Below are positions 8,688 through 17,800 of a stretch of DNA of 64,000 nucleotides, one piece after another. The notes under the pieces are model-generated. The model searched no databases. It had not been told where the DNA came from and saw nothing but the letters and a program-made list of their open reading frames with translations. The position numbers and the translations under genes were made by a program. Source of the DNA: Paracoccus chinensis (GTDB taxonomy: Bacteria > Pseudomonadota > Alphaproteobacteria > Rhodobacterales > Rhodobacteraceae); contig NZ_FNGE01000005.1 in the NCBI RefSeq assembly GCF_900102885.1, positions 124,001 to 188,000 on the forward strand, written 5' to 3'. Numbering within the stretch: position 1 is the first letter of the stretch; each line of letters starts with the position of its first letter.

Positions 8688-9091
8688 CGGAAATCCGCCC
8701 CGCTCCCCTGGCCCCCGTCTCTTGGGGCGAGCTTCTGGACAAGATCACCATCCTCGAGATCAAGGCCGCGCGCATCGCCGCCCCTGCCGCGCAGGCCAAC
8801 GTGGGCCGCGAGTTGTCGCTGCTGCGCGGGATCGCTGCCCCCATCCTGGACCAGCCGGGCCTTGCGCCCCTGCTGGACGGCCTGCGCCGCGTGAACGCCG
8901 CGTTGTGGGACATCGAGGACGACATCCGCGCCCGGGAAGCCGCGGGCGATTTCGGCCCCCGGTTCGTGGAACTCGCGCGCTCGGTCTATCTGACGAATGA
9001 CGAACGGTCGGCGCTGAAGCGGCAGGTGAACGCCCTGTTGCGGTCGGAACTGGTCGAGGAAAAATACCACGCTGCCGCGAAGATCGGGTAA
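8684..9091 (+). CDS. DUF6165-like protein of the glycan operon
   Basis: 135 residues, mostly helical by inspection, with no signal peptide or membrane segment. The segment SWGELLDKITILEIKAARI near the N terminus and YLTNDERSALKRQVNALL near the C terminus resemble DUF6165 proteins that occur beside glycosyltransferases. Start ATG 8684 overlaps the preceding stop, so it is translationally coupled to the GT9-like gene. Function is not known; the invariant coupling suggests it is a partner or accessory of that protein. Last clear member of the operon. Confidence 0.65.
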   Translation: MTEIRPAPLAPVSWGELLDKITILEIKAARIAAPAAQANVGRELSLLRGIAAPILDQPGLAPLLDGLRRVNAALWDIEDDIRAREAAGDFGPRFVELARSVYLTNDERSALKRQVNALLRSELVEEKYHAAAKIG

Positions 9092-9112
9092 GCTGCGGCA
9101 AGGACGACAACC

Positions 9113-9568
9113 ATGCAGATCACTCTTGCCACGCCCGACGACATCGAGACGCTGTTCGACATCCGCACGGGCGTCGCGCAGAACCATCAGTCACGCGAGG
9201 AACTGAGCCACCTCGGCGTGACGCCTGTCCGGCTGGCCGAGATGCTGCGCACCCGCAGCCGCGCCTGGCTGTGCCATGCGGAAGACAGCGCCGCGGGCTT
9301 CGCCATGGCGGACGCCGCGCGGGCGACGGTCTTTGCCCTGTTCGTGCGCCCCGAGTTCGAGGGGCGCGGCGTCGGCCGCCGCCTGATGGACGAGGCCGAG
9401 GCCTGGCTGTTCGCCCAGGGCTGGGACCAGATCTGGCTTGCCACCGGCAGCGACGAAAGCCTGCGCGCCTGGGGCTTCTATCGCCACCTCGGCTGGGTTC
9501 CGGCGGGGGTGCTGGACGACGGGCAGGTGCGCTTCGTCAAGCGCCGGGCCGATCTCACGCCCGGCTGA
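9113..9568 (+). CDS. GNAT-family N-acetyltransferase
   Basis: 151 residues, the full size of a single GNAT domain. Acetyl-CoA binding motif A is visible as FVRPEFEGRGVGRRLMDEAE (about 79-98, Q/RxxGxG/A type), followed by a C-terminal GFYRHLGWVPAG element typical of strand beta5 and helix alpha4. Start ATG 9113 has AAGGA about 8 nt upstream. It lies 21 nt after the DUF6165 gene and could be co-transcribed. The substrate (sugar, amino acid or protein) cannot be told. Its 3' end overlaps the convergent DUF2243 gene by 14 nt. Confidence 0.85.
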   Translation: MQITLATPDDIETLFDIRTGVAQNHQSREELSHLGVTPVRLAEMLRTRSRAWLCHAEDSAAGFAMADAARATVFALFVRPEFEGRGVGRRLMDEAEAWLFAQGWDQIWLATGSDESLRAWGFYRHLGWVPAGVLDDGQVRFVKRRADLTPG

Positions 9569-10304
9569 AGTCGAAGCATCCCGCAGGCACGCCCGAGCCG
9601 CTGACCATAATCGCGCCCCGGGCGTAGAAGCCCCAGCGCTTTTCGGGCGCGACATCGACCAGCACCACGGCCATCCTCGGGTCGGCCCAGACGATCCGGG
9701 CGTCGGCCTCGGCCAGAACCCTTTCGGCCTGCGCGGCATCGACCGAAGGGCGGAAGACGATCGCGGTCAGCGGCATGTCGGCGGGCGTGCGCTGCGCCCA
9801 GGCCCCCGCGCCCAGCGTGACCAGCGCCACCCCCGCCACGAAGGCGCCGGAGGGCGCGGCTCCTCCGCCCCCGCGCCGCATCCGAAGACCCAGAAGCAGG
9901 GGGACGATCCCGAAAACGACCAGCCACAGCAGGTCCCAGGCCAGCGGGTTGGGACTGTCGATCTTGATGCGGTGGATGCCAAGGAACCAGTGCGACAGCA
10001 GCGTGTCCACGATGTGCCAGGTGCCGAAGCCGATCAGGATCGCGCCCGTGACCACCCCACGTGCGACCGAGGGGTCGCGCCGATGCGCGCGCCACAGGGC
10101 GATCAGGCCCCAGGCGGCGATCACATACATCAGCGCGTGGAAGACGCCGTCCCACATGACCTGCGCACGCAGGTCGCCAATGCCGGGCACGAGGCTCAGC
10201 AGGTGATGCCATTGCAGGATCTGGTGCAGCAGGATGCCGTCGAAGAACCCGCCCAGCGCGAAGCCGAGGATGGCCCCGGCCCATATCCATTGCCTGTCGG
10301 TCAT
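9555..10304 (-). CDS. DUF2243 integral membrane protein
   Basis: 249 residues. The start MTDRQWIWAGAILGFALGGF and the motif DGILLHQILQWHHLLS are the DUF2243 signature, with conserved His residues in the first membrane segments. Four hydrophobic segments are visible (about 7-27, 55-75, 85-110, 120-140), followed by a soluble C-terminal part of about 110 residues that ordinary DUF2243 proteins lack. That tail begins near GVALVTLGAGAWAQRTPADM, which may be a fifth membrane segment. Function is unknown; the family is often near copper or cytochrome genes, not seen here. Tail-to-tail overlap with the GNAT gene. Confidence 0.78.
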   Translation of the reverse strand: MTDRQWIWAGAILGFALGGFFDGILLHQILQWHHLLSLVPGIGDLRAQVMWDGVFHALMYVIAAWGLIALWRAHRRDPSVARGVVTGAILIGFGTWHIVDTLLSHWFLGIHRIKIDSPNPLAWDLLWLVVFGIVPLLLGLRMRRGGGGAAPSGAFVAGVALVTLGAGAWAQRTPADMPLTAIVFRPSVDAAQAERVLAEADARIVWADPRMAVVLVDVAPEKRWGFYARGAIMVSGSGVPAGCFDFSRA

Positions 10305-10361
10305 GGCGTCGTCTCCCCATTAGGGGAAACATGAAAGCGCGGGGAATGTTCCCCGACAGGC

Positions 10362-11408
10362 TCAGGCGGCCTTGCCTTCGGGCTGTTCCTCGGGACCGGC
10401 GGCGGACCGGTCGCCCAGCACATCCTCGACATAGATCATCCGCACGAGGATGATCGTCACCAGCAGCAGCGGCGTCGCCAGAAGCACGCCCATGAAGCCG
10501 AACAGCACGCCGAAGGCCACGACCGCAAGGATGGTCAGGACCGGCGGCAGCGAACTGGCCTTGCTCTGGATCACCGGCATCAGCACGTTGCCCTCGACCT
10601 GCTGGATCACCAGAAACAGGATCGCGGCCTGAACGGCCTCGGTCGGGCCCTGCGCCAGCGCCAGCAGGATCGCGGGCGCCGCGCCCAGCCAGGGGCCAAC
10701 ATAGGGGATGAAATCCAGCAGCCCCGCGATCAGCCCCAGGGCCATCGCCAGCGGCACCCCGATCAGCCACAGCCCCACGCCCGACAGCACGGCGACCGTC
10801 GCCATCGCCATCCCCTGCCCGATCAGCCAGCGCCACAGCCCCCGGCCCAGCGCGTCCATGATCTCGGCCGCGCGCCGGCGCTTGTCGATGGGGACCAGGT
10901 GCAGCACGCCCCGCCGGTAAAGCTGCGGGTCCGAGGCGAGGAAGATCCCCACCGTGATGACGATGACCACGTTGGCCACCACACCCACAACCGTGGACAC
11001 GGTGCCGCTGATCGTGCCGAGGATGTTCCAGCTTGGCCGTTCCTCGACCGAGGGCACGCGCTCCAGCAGGAACTGGCCCCAGGAAAAGCGTTCCAGCAGC
11101 GCCTGCGCCTGGTCCAGCGCGGCGGGCAGGCTGCGGATGACCTGGTCGACCTGCCCGAAAAGCTGCGGTCCCAGAAAGACGATGCCCAGCACCAGCAGCG
11201 CCGCGATGCCCAGCGCCACGACCAGCACCCCGGCCGAGGTCGAGATCGGCGTATGCCGCGACAGCACCAGCGCGAGGTGGCGCAGCAGCACCGCCAGCAG
11301 GATGCCCGCGAAAGCCAGCAGCAGCACGAAGGACAGCTGCCAGGCCGCCAGCGCCAGCAGGCCGATCAGCAGGGTGACGAAGACGGCGGCGGGAAGGGCT
11401 CGGGGCAT
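10362..11408 (-). CDS. AI-2E family transporter (PerM/YdiK-type)
   Basis: 348 residues, the usual length for the family. Hydrophobic segments lie at about 8-36, 60-78 and 150-170, with a cluster in the C-terminal half (215-330). Family motifs seen are IPLAMALGLIAGLLDFIPYVG and the C-terminal LATPLLLVTIILVRMIYVED. Members form multispanning inner-membrane exporters; AI-2 export is shown for only some and others act in Na+/H+ exchange, so the substrate is open. The C terminus is a short charged tail. No operon partner: about 110 nt separate it from the UdgX gene upstream, and the DUF2243 gene lies 57 nt downstream on the same strand. Confidence 0.85.
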   Translation of the reverse strand: MPRALPAAVFVTLLIGLLALAAWQLSFVLLLAFAGILLAVLLRHLALVLSRHTPISTSAGVLVVALGIAALLVLGIVFLGPQLFGQVDQVIRSLPAALDQAQALLERFSWGQFLLERVPSVEERPSWNILGTISGTVSTVVGVVANVVIVITVGIFLASDPQLYRRGVLHLVPIDKRRRAAEIMDALGRGLWRWLIGQGMAMATVAVLSGVGLWLIGVPLAMALGLIAGLLDFIPYVGPWLGAAPAILLALAQGPTEAVQAAILFLVIQQVEGNVLMPVIQSKASSLPPVLTILAVVAFGVLFGFMGVLLATPLLLVTIILVRMIYVEDVLGDRSAAGPEEQPEGKAA

Positions 11409-11516
11409 GGGGCACCTGTTGCGGACGGAGGGCGGCGACCCGTGGCCGCGCGGCCCCCGTGGCCCAACGTCACCCGCGCCGGTCCGGTTTGCAACTGCCG
11501 CCCTCGGGCAGCGATT

Positions 11517-12950
11517 TCAGCCCCCGGCCAGCAGCCTGCGGGCGAGTGAAAGGTCCTCGGCCAGTTCCGCCCGCGCCTCGGCAGCCCGGCCCGCGTCGGG
11601 GATGCGCAGGATATAGGAGGGGTGCCAGCTGAGCAGGACGGGACCGGTGGCCGTCTCCTCGACGGTGCCGCGCCGCTTCGTGATCCCGCCGCCGTTGCCC
11701 GTCAGCGCCAGCGCGGCCGTGGCGCCAAGGCCGAGGGTCAGTTGCGGCTTGACGAAGTCGCGTTCGAGGTCGAGCCACCACTTGCAGGCCGCGACCTCGC
11801 CCTTGTCGGGGGACTGGTGGATGCGGCGCTTGCCGCGCGGGGTGAACTTGAAGTGCTTGACCGCGTTCGTCATCCAGGCCGCGCCGCGGTCGAGGCCGGA
11901 TTGCTGCATCACCTCGTCCAGCACCTTGCCCGCCGGGCCGACGAAGGGGCGGCCCTGCAGGTCCTCCTGATCGCCCGGCTGCTCGCCCACGACCATCAGG
12001 GGGGCCTCGGCAGGGCCTTCGCCAAAGACCGCCTGCGTCGCGTGGCGGCAGAGGCCGCAGCGGGTGCAATGCTGGACGGCGGCGCGGGCGTCCTCCAGCG
12101 TCCCGATCACCTCGGGCGCCTTGGGCATGGCGGCGCGGTAGCGTTCGGTGATCGTGGCGGCGCGGGCCGGGGCATGAGTGGCGCCCGCCGCCTGCATGGC
12201 GCGGACGCGGGCCTCGGCCCCTTCCAGCATGGCCGGGATCTGCGCCGTTTCCGGCATGTTCTTCCAGTATTTCAGCGGCATGTGCTGCCGCATGGAACCC
12301 AGCTTGATCCGCGCCGGGTTGAAGATGTTGGTGAAATAAGTCGCCCAGAGCGACTCCGCCGCGTCATCCGGCAGGTCCGGGCGGGGTGCGCCGGGGGCGA
12401 AGCCGATCTCTCCGTTCTCATGGATCACGCTGAGGTCGGGGGTGTGGATCGCCCAGTCCATGTCGGAAAACCGGCGGGCGAAGAAGCCGGCGTTGGCCTC
12501 GACTACGCGATGCTCGGGCTCGAACCAGGCGGCGAAGCGGCGGCGGTCCCTGTCCGAGGGGATCTCGCGGAAGCGGACAAAGGCGCGCATCTTGTGGATG
12601 TCGCGATAGACGGCCTTCTGCAGCGCACCGAGGCGGCGGACCAGCGGGTCGGCCGCGTCCGACAGAAGCTGCGGCTGGTCCTGCAAGCGCATCAGCGCCT
12701 GATACAGCAGGTCAGGCGAGGCAGGGTCACGATGCAGGATGGCCTTTTCCGCGATCTCGAGGAAGGCGCGGGGCACCTTGAGCGCCCGGCCCTCGCCGGT
12801 CGGCAGGGGCTCGGCGTCGAACAGGCTTTGCTCGGCCTCGCCCACGGCCCATTCCACCTGCGCGGGCGGCACGGCATGGGCGGCCAGCCGGCGGGCGACC
12901 TCGCGCCAAGCGTCCATCATCCCGGTCTCGGGCAGGACGACCCGGTGCAT
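11517..12950 (-). CDS. UdgX-family uracil-DNA binding protein with N-terminal DUF4130 domain
   Basis: 477 residues. Residues 1 to about 250 form the SAM-linked DNA-repair domain (DUF4130/TIGR03915 type). Residues 280-477 are a family-4/UdgX uracil-DNA glycosylase domain with GEQPGDQED at 322-330, Fe-S cysteines in CTRCGLC (295-301) and Cys389, and the UdgX-specific loop KRRIH at 374-378. In characterised UdgX the loop His forms a covalent bond with the abasic site after uracil removal. ATG 12950 shares its last base with the stop of the upstream radical-SAM gene (ATGA overlap), which fixes the start; the longer open frame to 13097 is not used. The two genes form a DNA-repair operon. Confidence 0.88.
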   Translation of the reverse strand: MHRVVLPETGMMDAWREVARRLAAHAVPPAQVEWAVGEAEQSLFDAEPLPTGEGRALKVPRAFLEIAEKAILHRDPASPDLLYQALMRLQDQPQLLSDAADPLVRRLGALQKAVYRDIHKMRAFVRFREIPSDRDRRRFAAWFEPEHRVVEANAGFFARRFSDMDWAIHTPDLSVIHENGEIGFAPGAPRPDLPDDAAESLWATYFTNIFNPARIKLGSMRQHMPLKYWKNMPETAQIPAMLEGAEARVRAMQAAGATHAPARAATITERYRAAMPKAPEVIGTLEDARAAVQHCTRCGLCRHATQAVFGEGPAEAPLMVVGEQPGDQEDLQGRPFVGPAGKVLDEVMQQSGLDRGAAWMTNAVKHFKFTPRGKRRIHQSPDKGEVAACKWWLDLERDFVKPQLTLGLGATAALALTGNGGGITKRRGTVEETATGPVLLSWHPSYILRIPDAGRAAEARAELAEDLSLARRLLAGG

Positions 12951-14179
12951 CAGAACAGGCTCAGCTGCTGGGCCGGGGGCGCGAAGCGGGCGCGCAGGTT
13001 GTCCTTGTCGATGAGGCCGCCGGGCGACCAGCCCGGTAACGAGACGAAGGGCTTGGCCTTGGTCATCGAGGCGCCGATGCGGACGAGGTCGTCCCATTGC
13101 AGCGTCCGGTGGCGGCGGGCGGACAGGATGCGGTCCACGGTCTTCGTGCCGAAGCCGGGGACGCGCAGAAGCTGCTCCTTGGTCGCGCGGTTCACGTCCA
13201 CGGGGAAGTCCTCGCGATGCGCCAGCGCCCAGCCCAGCTTGGGATCGACACCAAGGTCCAGCATCCCGTCGGGGGTGGCCGAGGCGATCTCCTCGGCCTC
13301 GAAGCCGTAGAAGCGCATCAGCCAGTCGGCCTGATAGAGCCGGTGTTCCCGAATCAGCGGCGGCTTCACCAGCGGCAGCATGGCCGAGGAGTCGGGGATG
13401 GGGGAAAAGGCCGAGTAATAGACGCGCTTCAGCCCATAGCCCGCGTAAAGCCGGGACGAGGTGTTCAGGATCGTCGCGTCATTGGCCCCGTCCGCGCCCA
13501 CGATCATCTGCGTGGACTGCCCCGCCGGGGCAAAGCGGGCGGGGCGCTTGCCGGTGTGGGTCTTGTCGCGGCTCGCCTCTCGGGTGCTGCGGACGCGGGC
13601 CATGGCGGTGCGGATCGTCTCAGGGCGCTTTTCCGGAGCCAAGGTTCGGATCGAGTCGTCCTGCGGCAGTTCGATGTTGATCGACAGGCGGTCGGCGTAG
13701 AGCCCGGCCTCGTCGATCAGTTCGGGCGAGGCGTCGGGAATGGTCTTGAGGTGGATGTAGCCCTTGAAGCCATGCTCTTCCCGCAGCGTCTTCGCGATCC
13801 GCACCATGTCGGCCATGGTCTGGTCGGGGCTTCGGATGATGCCCGAGGACAGGAACAGCCCCTCGATGTAGTTGCGGCGATAGAATTCCAGCGTCAGCGT
13901 CACGACCTCCTCGACCGAGAAGCGGGCGCGCTCGACGTTGCTGCTGACGCGGTTCACGCAATAGGCGCAGTCGAAGATGCAGAAGTTCGTCATCAGGATC
14001 TTCAGCAGGCTGATGCAGCGCCCGTCCGGCGTATAGGCGTGGCAGATGCCCGAGCCTTCAGTGGACCCCAAGCCCCCCTTGCGCGCATCGCGCCGTTCCG
14101 TTCCGCTGGACGCGCAGGAGGCGTCGTACTTGGCCGCGTCCGACAGGATCGCGAGCTTCCGGGTCAGTTCTGGCGTCAC
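12950..14179 (-). CDS. Putative DNA modification/repair radical SAM protein
   Basis: 409 residues. The radical-SAM cluster is Cys67, Cys71, Cys74 (CIFDCAYC), followed by LEFYRRNYIEGLFLSSGI, typical of the family annotated as putative DNA modification/repair radical SAM protein (TIGR03916). The C terminus carries a helix-hairpin-helix (VNRATKEQLLRVPGFGTKTV), a DNA-contacting motif. Translationally coupled to the UdgX gene, a conserved pairing. The substrate is not established; a DNA base lesion or modification is the reasonable guess. Additional cysteines at 22, 46 and 55 might hold a second cluster (speculative). Confidence 0.87.
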   Translation of the reverse strand: MTPELTRKLAILSDAAKYDASCASSGTERRDARKGGLGSTEGSGICHAYTPDGRCISLLKILMTNFCIFDCAYCVNRVSSNVERARFSVEEVVTLTLEFYRRNYIEGLFLSSGIIRSPDQTMADMVRIAKTLREEHGFKGYIHLKTIPDASPELIDEAGLYADRLSINIELPQDDSIRTLAPEKRPETIRTAMARVRSTREASRDKTHTGKRPARFAPAGQSTQMIVGADGANDATILNTSSRLYAGYGLKRVYYSAFSPIPDSSAMLPLVKPPLIREHRLYQADWLMRFYGFEAEEIASATPDGMLDLGVDPKLGWALAHREDFPVDVNRATKEQLLRVPGFGTKTVDRILSARRHRTLQWDDLVRIGASMTKAKPFVSLPGWSPGGLIDKDNLRARFAPPAQQLSLF

Positions 14180-14245
14180 GGAAGTTCCCTTGATGTTCCT
14201 GTCATATCTAGGAAAACGCGCGCCCGTTTCAACGGGTTTCCGGCC

Positions 14246-14707
14246 TCAGATCGCGGTCCAGTTCTGTTCCACCACCGCCTCCATCGCCACGTAACTGGAT
14301 GTCGAGGTGATGTAGGGCAGCGTGGAAATCCGCTCGGCCATGACCTGCCGGAAATGCGCCATGTCGCGGGATCGGATCTTGAGCTGGTAATCATAGCCGC
14401 CCGCGATCATGTAGCATTCCTCGACCTCGGGGATCAGGCGGACGGCGGCGTTGAACTCCTCCAGCGCCTTCTGGCGGGTATCGGACATCGAGATCTCGAC
14501 ATAGGTGACATGGGTCAGTCCCAGCTTCAGTGGAGACAGGATCGCGCGATAGCCGGTGATGATGCCGGACTCCTCCAGCCGCTTGAGCCGCTGCGCCACG
14601 GGGGTCTTGGACAGGCCCACCGCGCGGGCGAGTTCCGTCAGCGGGATACGCGCGTCGGCCACGAGGATCTCCAGGATGCGCCGGTCGATGGGATCAAGCT
14701 GGGTCAT
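14246..14707 (-). CDS. putR: Lrp/AsnC-family regulator of proline utilisation (PutR)
   Basis: 153 residues. An N-terminal winged helix-turn-helix covers about 3-60 (DRRILEILVADARIPLTELA, then KTPVAQRLKRLEESGIITGY). A RAM/AsnC ligand-binding domain follows, with EECYMIAGGYDYQLKIR. Start ATG 14707 gives the standard MTQLDPIDRRIL opening; the longer frame to 14755 runs into the shared promoter region. It is divergent from putA with 113 nt between the two starts. In Rhodobacter capsulatus an Lrp-like activator encoded beside putA is required for putA expression, so this is the expected PutR, probably responding to proline. Confidence 0.9.
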   Translation of the reverse strand: MTQLDPIDRRILEILVADARIPLTELARAVGLSKTPVAQRLKRLEESGIITGYRAILSPLKLGLTHVTYVEISMSDTRQKALEEFNAAVRLIPEVEECYMIAGGYDYQLKIRSRDMAHFRQVMAERISTLPYITSTSSYVAMEAVVEQNWTAI

Positions 14708-14820
14708 CCTGAAAATACCGCTTCTGACAGTCGTTCGGGCTACGCTTCTGCCCATCTTTGGTCACCTCGTCCAGCGCGTTGCGGCTATCCTGTGCCATCC
14801 TTCAGCCCTGCGAGCCTGCC
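14708..14820. promoter_or_regulatory. putR-putA divergent control region
   Basis: This 113-nt gap separates the start codons of the divergent putR and putA genes and must hold both promoters and the PutR operator. I see no consensus sigma-70 pair and only a weak ribosome-binding site before putA, consistent with an activator-dependent promoter. No clear Lrp palindrome could be picked out by eye. Confidence 0.55.
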
Positions 14821-17800
14821 ATGACCCCTGCCGCTTTCCCCACCCTCGGCCTCGACGCCAAGTTCGCCGACGAAACGGCCGTGCTGGAGCGGCTGGTCGC
14901 CGAGGCCGCCATTCCGGCACACACCCGCCAGCGCATCACCGATCGCGCCGCGGCCCTCGTCCGCCGCATCCGCAGCGAGGCCAAGCCCACGCTGATGGAG
15001 CATTTCCTGGCCGAATACGGGCTGTCCACCCGCGAGGGCGTGGCGCTGATGTGCCTGGCCGAGGCCATGCTGCGCGTCCCCGACGCCCCCACCATCGACG
15101 CGCTGATCGAGGACAAGATCGCGCCCTCGGAATGGAACCGGCACCTCGGGACGGCAGCTTCGTCGCTGGTCAACGCCTCGACCTGGGCCTTGATGCTAAC
15201 GGGCAAGGTCCTGACCGAGCCGCGTCCCGGCATCGCGGGCACCCTGCGCGGCGCGATCCGGCGCCTCGGCGAGCCGGTGATCCGCACCGCCGTCGGCCGG
15301 GCCATGAAGGAGATGGGCCGCCAGTTCGTGCTGGGCGAGACCATCGAGGGCGCGCTTTCACGTGGCGCCAAGCGCGAGGCGCAGGGCTACACCTATTCCT
15401 TCGACATGCTGGGCGAGGCGGCGCGGACCGAAGCCGACGCCGCCCGCTATGCCCGCGACTACGAACATGCCATTGCCGCCATCGGCCGGGCGGCATCGGC
15501 GGATTCGATCGTGAAGAACCCCGGCATTTCGATCAAGCTGTCGGCGCTGCATCCGCGCTATGAGGTCGCCCAGACCGGGCGTGTCATGGCGGAACTGGTT
15601 CCCGTGGTCAGCAGGCTCGCCCGGCAGGCGCGCGAGGCGGGGATCGCGCTGCACGTGGACGCCGAGGAGCAGGACCGGCTGGTCCTGTCGCTGCAGGTGA
15701 TCGACGCGGTGCTGTCGGACCCGGCGCTTGCCGGCTGGGACGGCTTCGGCGTGGTCGTGCAGACTTACGGCAAGCGCGCCGGTGCCACCATCGACGCGCT
15801 TTACGACATGGCGCAGCGCTATGACCGGCGCATGAACATCCGGCTGGTCAAGGGTGCCTATTGGGACAGCGAGATGAAGCTGGCGCAGGTCGGCGGGATG
15901 CCGGGCTTCCCGCTGTTCACCACCAAGACCGCGACCGACGTGGCCTATATCTGTCTGGCGCAGAAGCTGTTCGGCCTGGGCGACCGGCTGTTCCCGCAGT
16001 TCGCCACCCACAACGCCCATACCGCCGCCGCCGTGCTGGAACTGGCCCAAGGCCGCCCCTACGAGTTCCAGCGCCTGCACGGCATGGGCGAGCGGCTGCA
16101 CGACATCCTGCTGTTGGAAACCAAGGGGCACTGCCGCATCTATGCCCCGGTCGGCGCGCATCGCGACCTGCTGGCCTATCTCGTCCGGCGTCTGCTGGAG
16201 AACGGTGCGAACTCCTCCTTCGTCCACCAGATCGTGGATGAAGGCGTGACGCCCGAATCCATCGCCCGCGACCCCTTCGAGGCGCTGGCCGAGGCGCGCG
16301 CGCCCAAGGGCCTGAAGGCGCCCGAGGCGCTGTTCGCGCCGCAGCGCCGGAACTCGCGCGGCTTCGACCTGTCGGACACGGGCGTGCTGGACCGGATCGA
16401 GGTCGCCCGCCGCGTCCCCCTACCCCCCGCCGCACCGCTGACCGTGGCCGAGCCTTCGGGGACGACCCGGCCCGTGGTGAACCCCGCGACCGGCGAGGTC
16501 ATCGGCGAGGTGACCGAGGCCGACGAATCCACCGTCGCCCGCGCGCTGGATGACGCCCGAGTCTGGGACGCCCCGGCGGCGGAACGCGCCGCCACCCTGC
16601 GCCGCGCCGCCGACCTGTACGAAGGCAACTTCGGTCCCATCTTCGCCACGCTGGCGCGCGAGGCGGGCAAGACCCTGCCCGACGCCGTGGGCGAGCTGCG
16701 CGAGGCGGTGGACTTCCTGCTGTATTACGCGGCCGAGGGCGAAAGCGACACGCGATCCCCCCGGGGCATCTTCGCGGCGATCAGCCCCTGGAACTTCCCG
16801 CTGGCGATCTTCACCGGCCAGGTTGCCGCCGCGCTGATGGCCGGGAACGCCGTGCTGGCGAAGCCCGCCGAGCAGGCGCCGCTGATCGCGGCCATGGCCG
16901 TGCGGCTACTGCACCAGGCGGGCGTGCCCCGCAGCGCGCTGCAACTGCTGCCGGGCGACGGGGCGACCGTGGGCGCGGCCATCACGGCGGACCCGCGCGT
17001 CAAGGGCGTGGTCTTCACCGGCTCGACCCACACGGCGCAGGTCATCGCGCGGTCCATGGCGCAGCATCTTGACCCCGGCACGCCGCTGATCGCGGAAACC
17101 GGGGGCCTGAACGCCATGATCGCGGATTCGACCGCCCTGCCGGAACAGGCGGTGCGCGACATCGTGGCCTCGGCCTTCCAGTCGGCGGGCCAGCGCTGTT
17201 CCGCCCTGCGCTGCCTTTACTTGCAGGAGGACAGCGCGCCCCATGTGATCGAGATGATCAAGGGCGCAATGGACCAGTTGACCGTGGGCGATCCCTGGCA
17301 CGTCTCGACCGACGTGGGCCCGGTGATCGACCGCGACGCGCAGGCAGACATCGCGGGCTACATCCAGGCCAACGGCAACGCGGTCCTGCATCGCAGCGCG
17401 CAGCCGGACGGCGGCACCTTCATCGCGCCGACGCTGATCCGCGTGGGGGGCATCGGCGACCTTGAACGCGAGGTCTTCGGCCCCGTCCTGCATGTCGCCA
17501 CCTTCCCGTCCGACAAGCTGGACGAGGTCGTCCGCGACGTGAACGCCCGCGGCTTCGGCCTGACCTTCGGGTTGCACACTCGCATCGATGGCCGCGTGCA
17601 GGAGATCAGCGAGGCCGTCCGCGTCGGCAACATCTACGTCAACCGCAACCAGATCGGCGCGGTTGTGGGCTCGCAGCCCTTCGGCGGCGAGGGCCTGTCG
17701 GGCACCGGTCCCAAGGCGGGCGGCCCGAACTACCTGCCGCGCTTCTATGCCTCCGAGGGGGCGGACCTGGCCGAGGGCGCCTTCGAGGGCGCGCAGGACA

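Noticed and set aside
9478..11415. 645-codon minus-strand open frame spanning the DUF2243 and AI-2E genes
   Set aside because: It reads the two real genes in a wrong frame; composition is Ala/Gly/Arg-rich without family features.
12950..13097. Longer N terminus for the UdgX protein (start at 13097)
   Set aside because: The extension overlaps the radical-SAM coding sequence; ATG 12950 in the ATGA overlap gives the normal protein.
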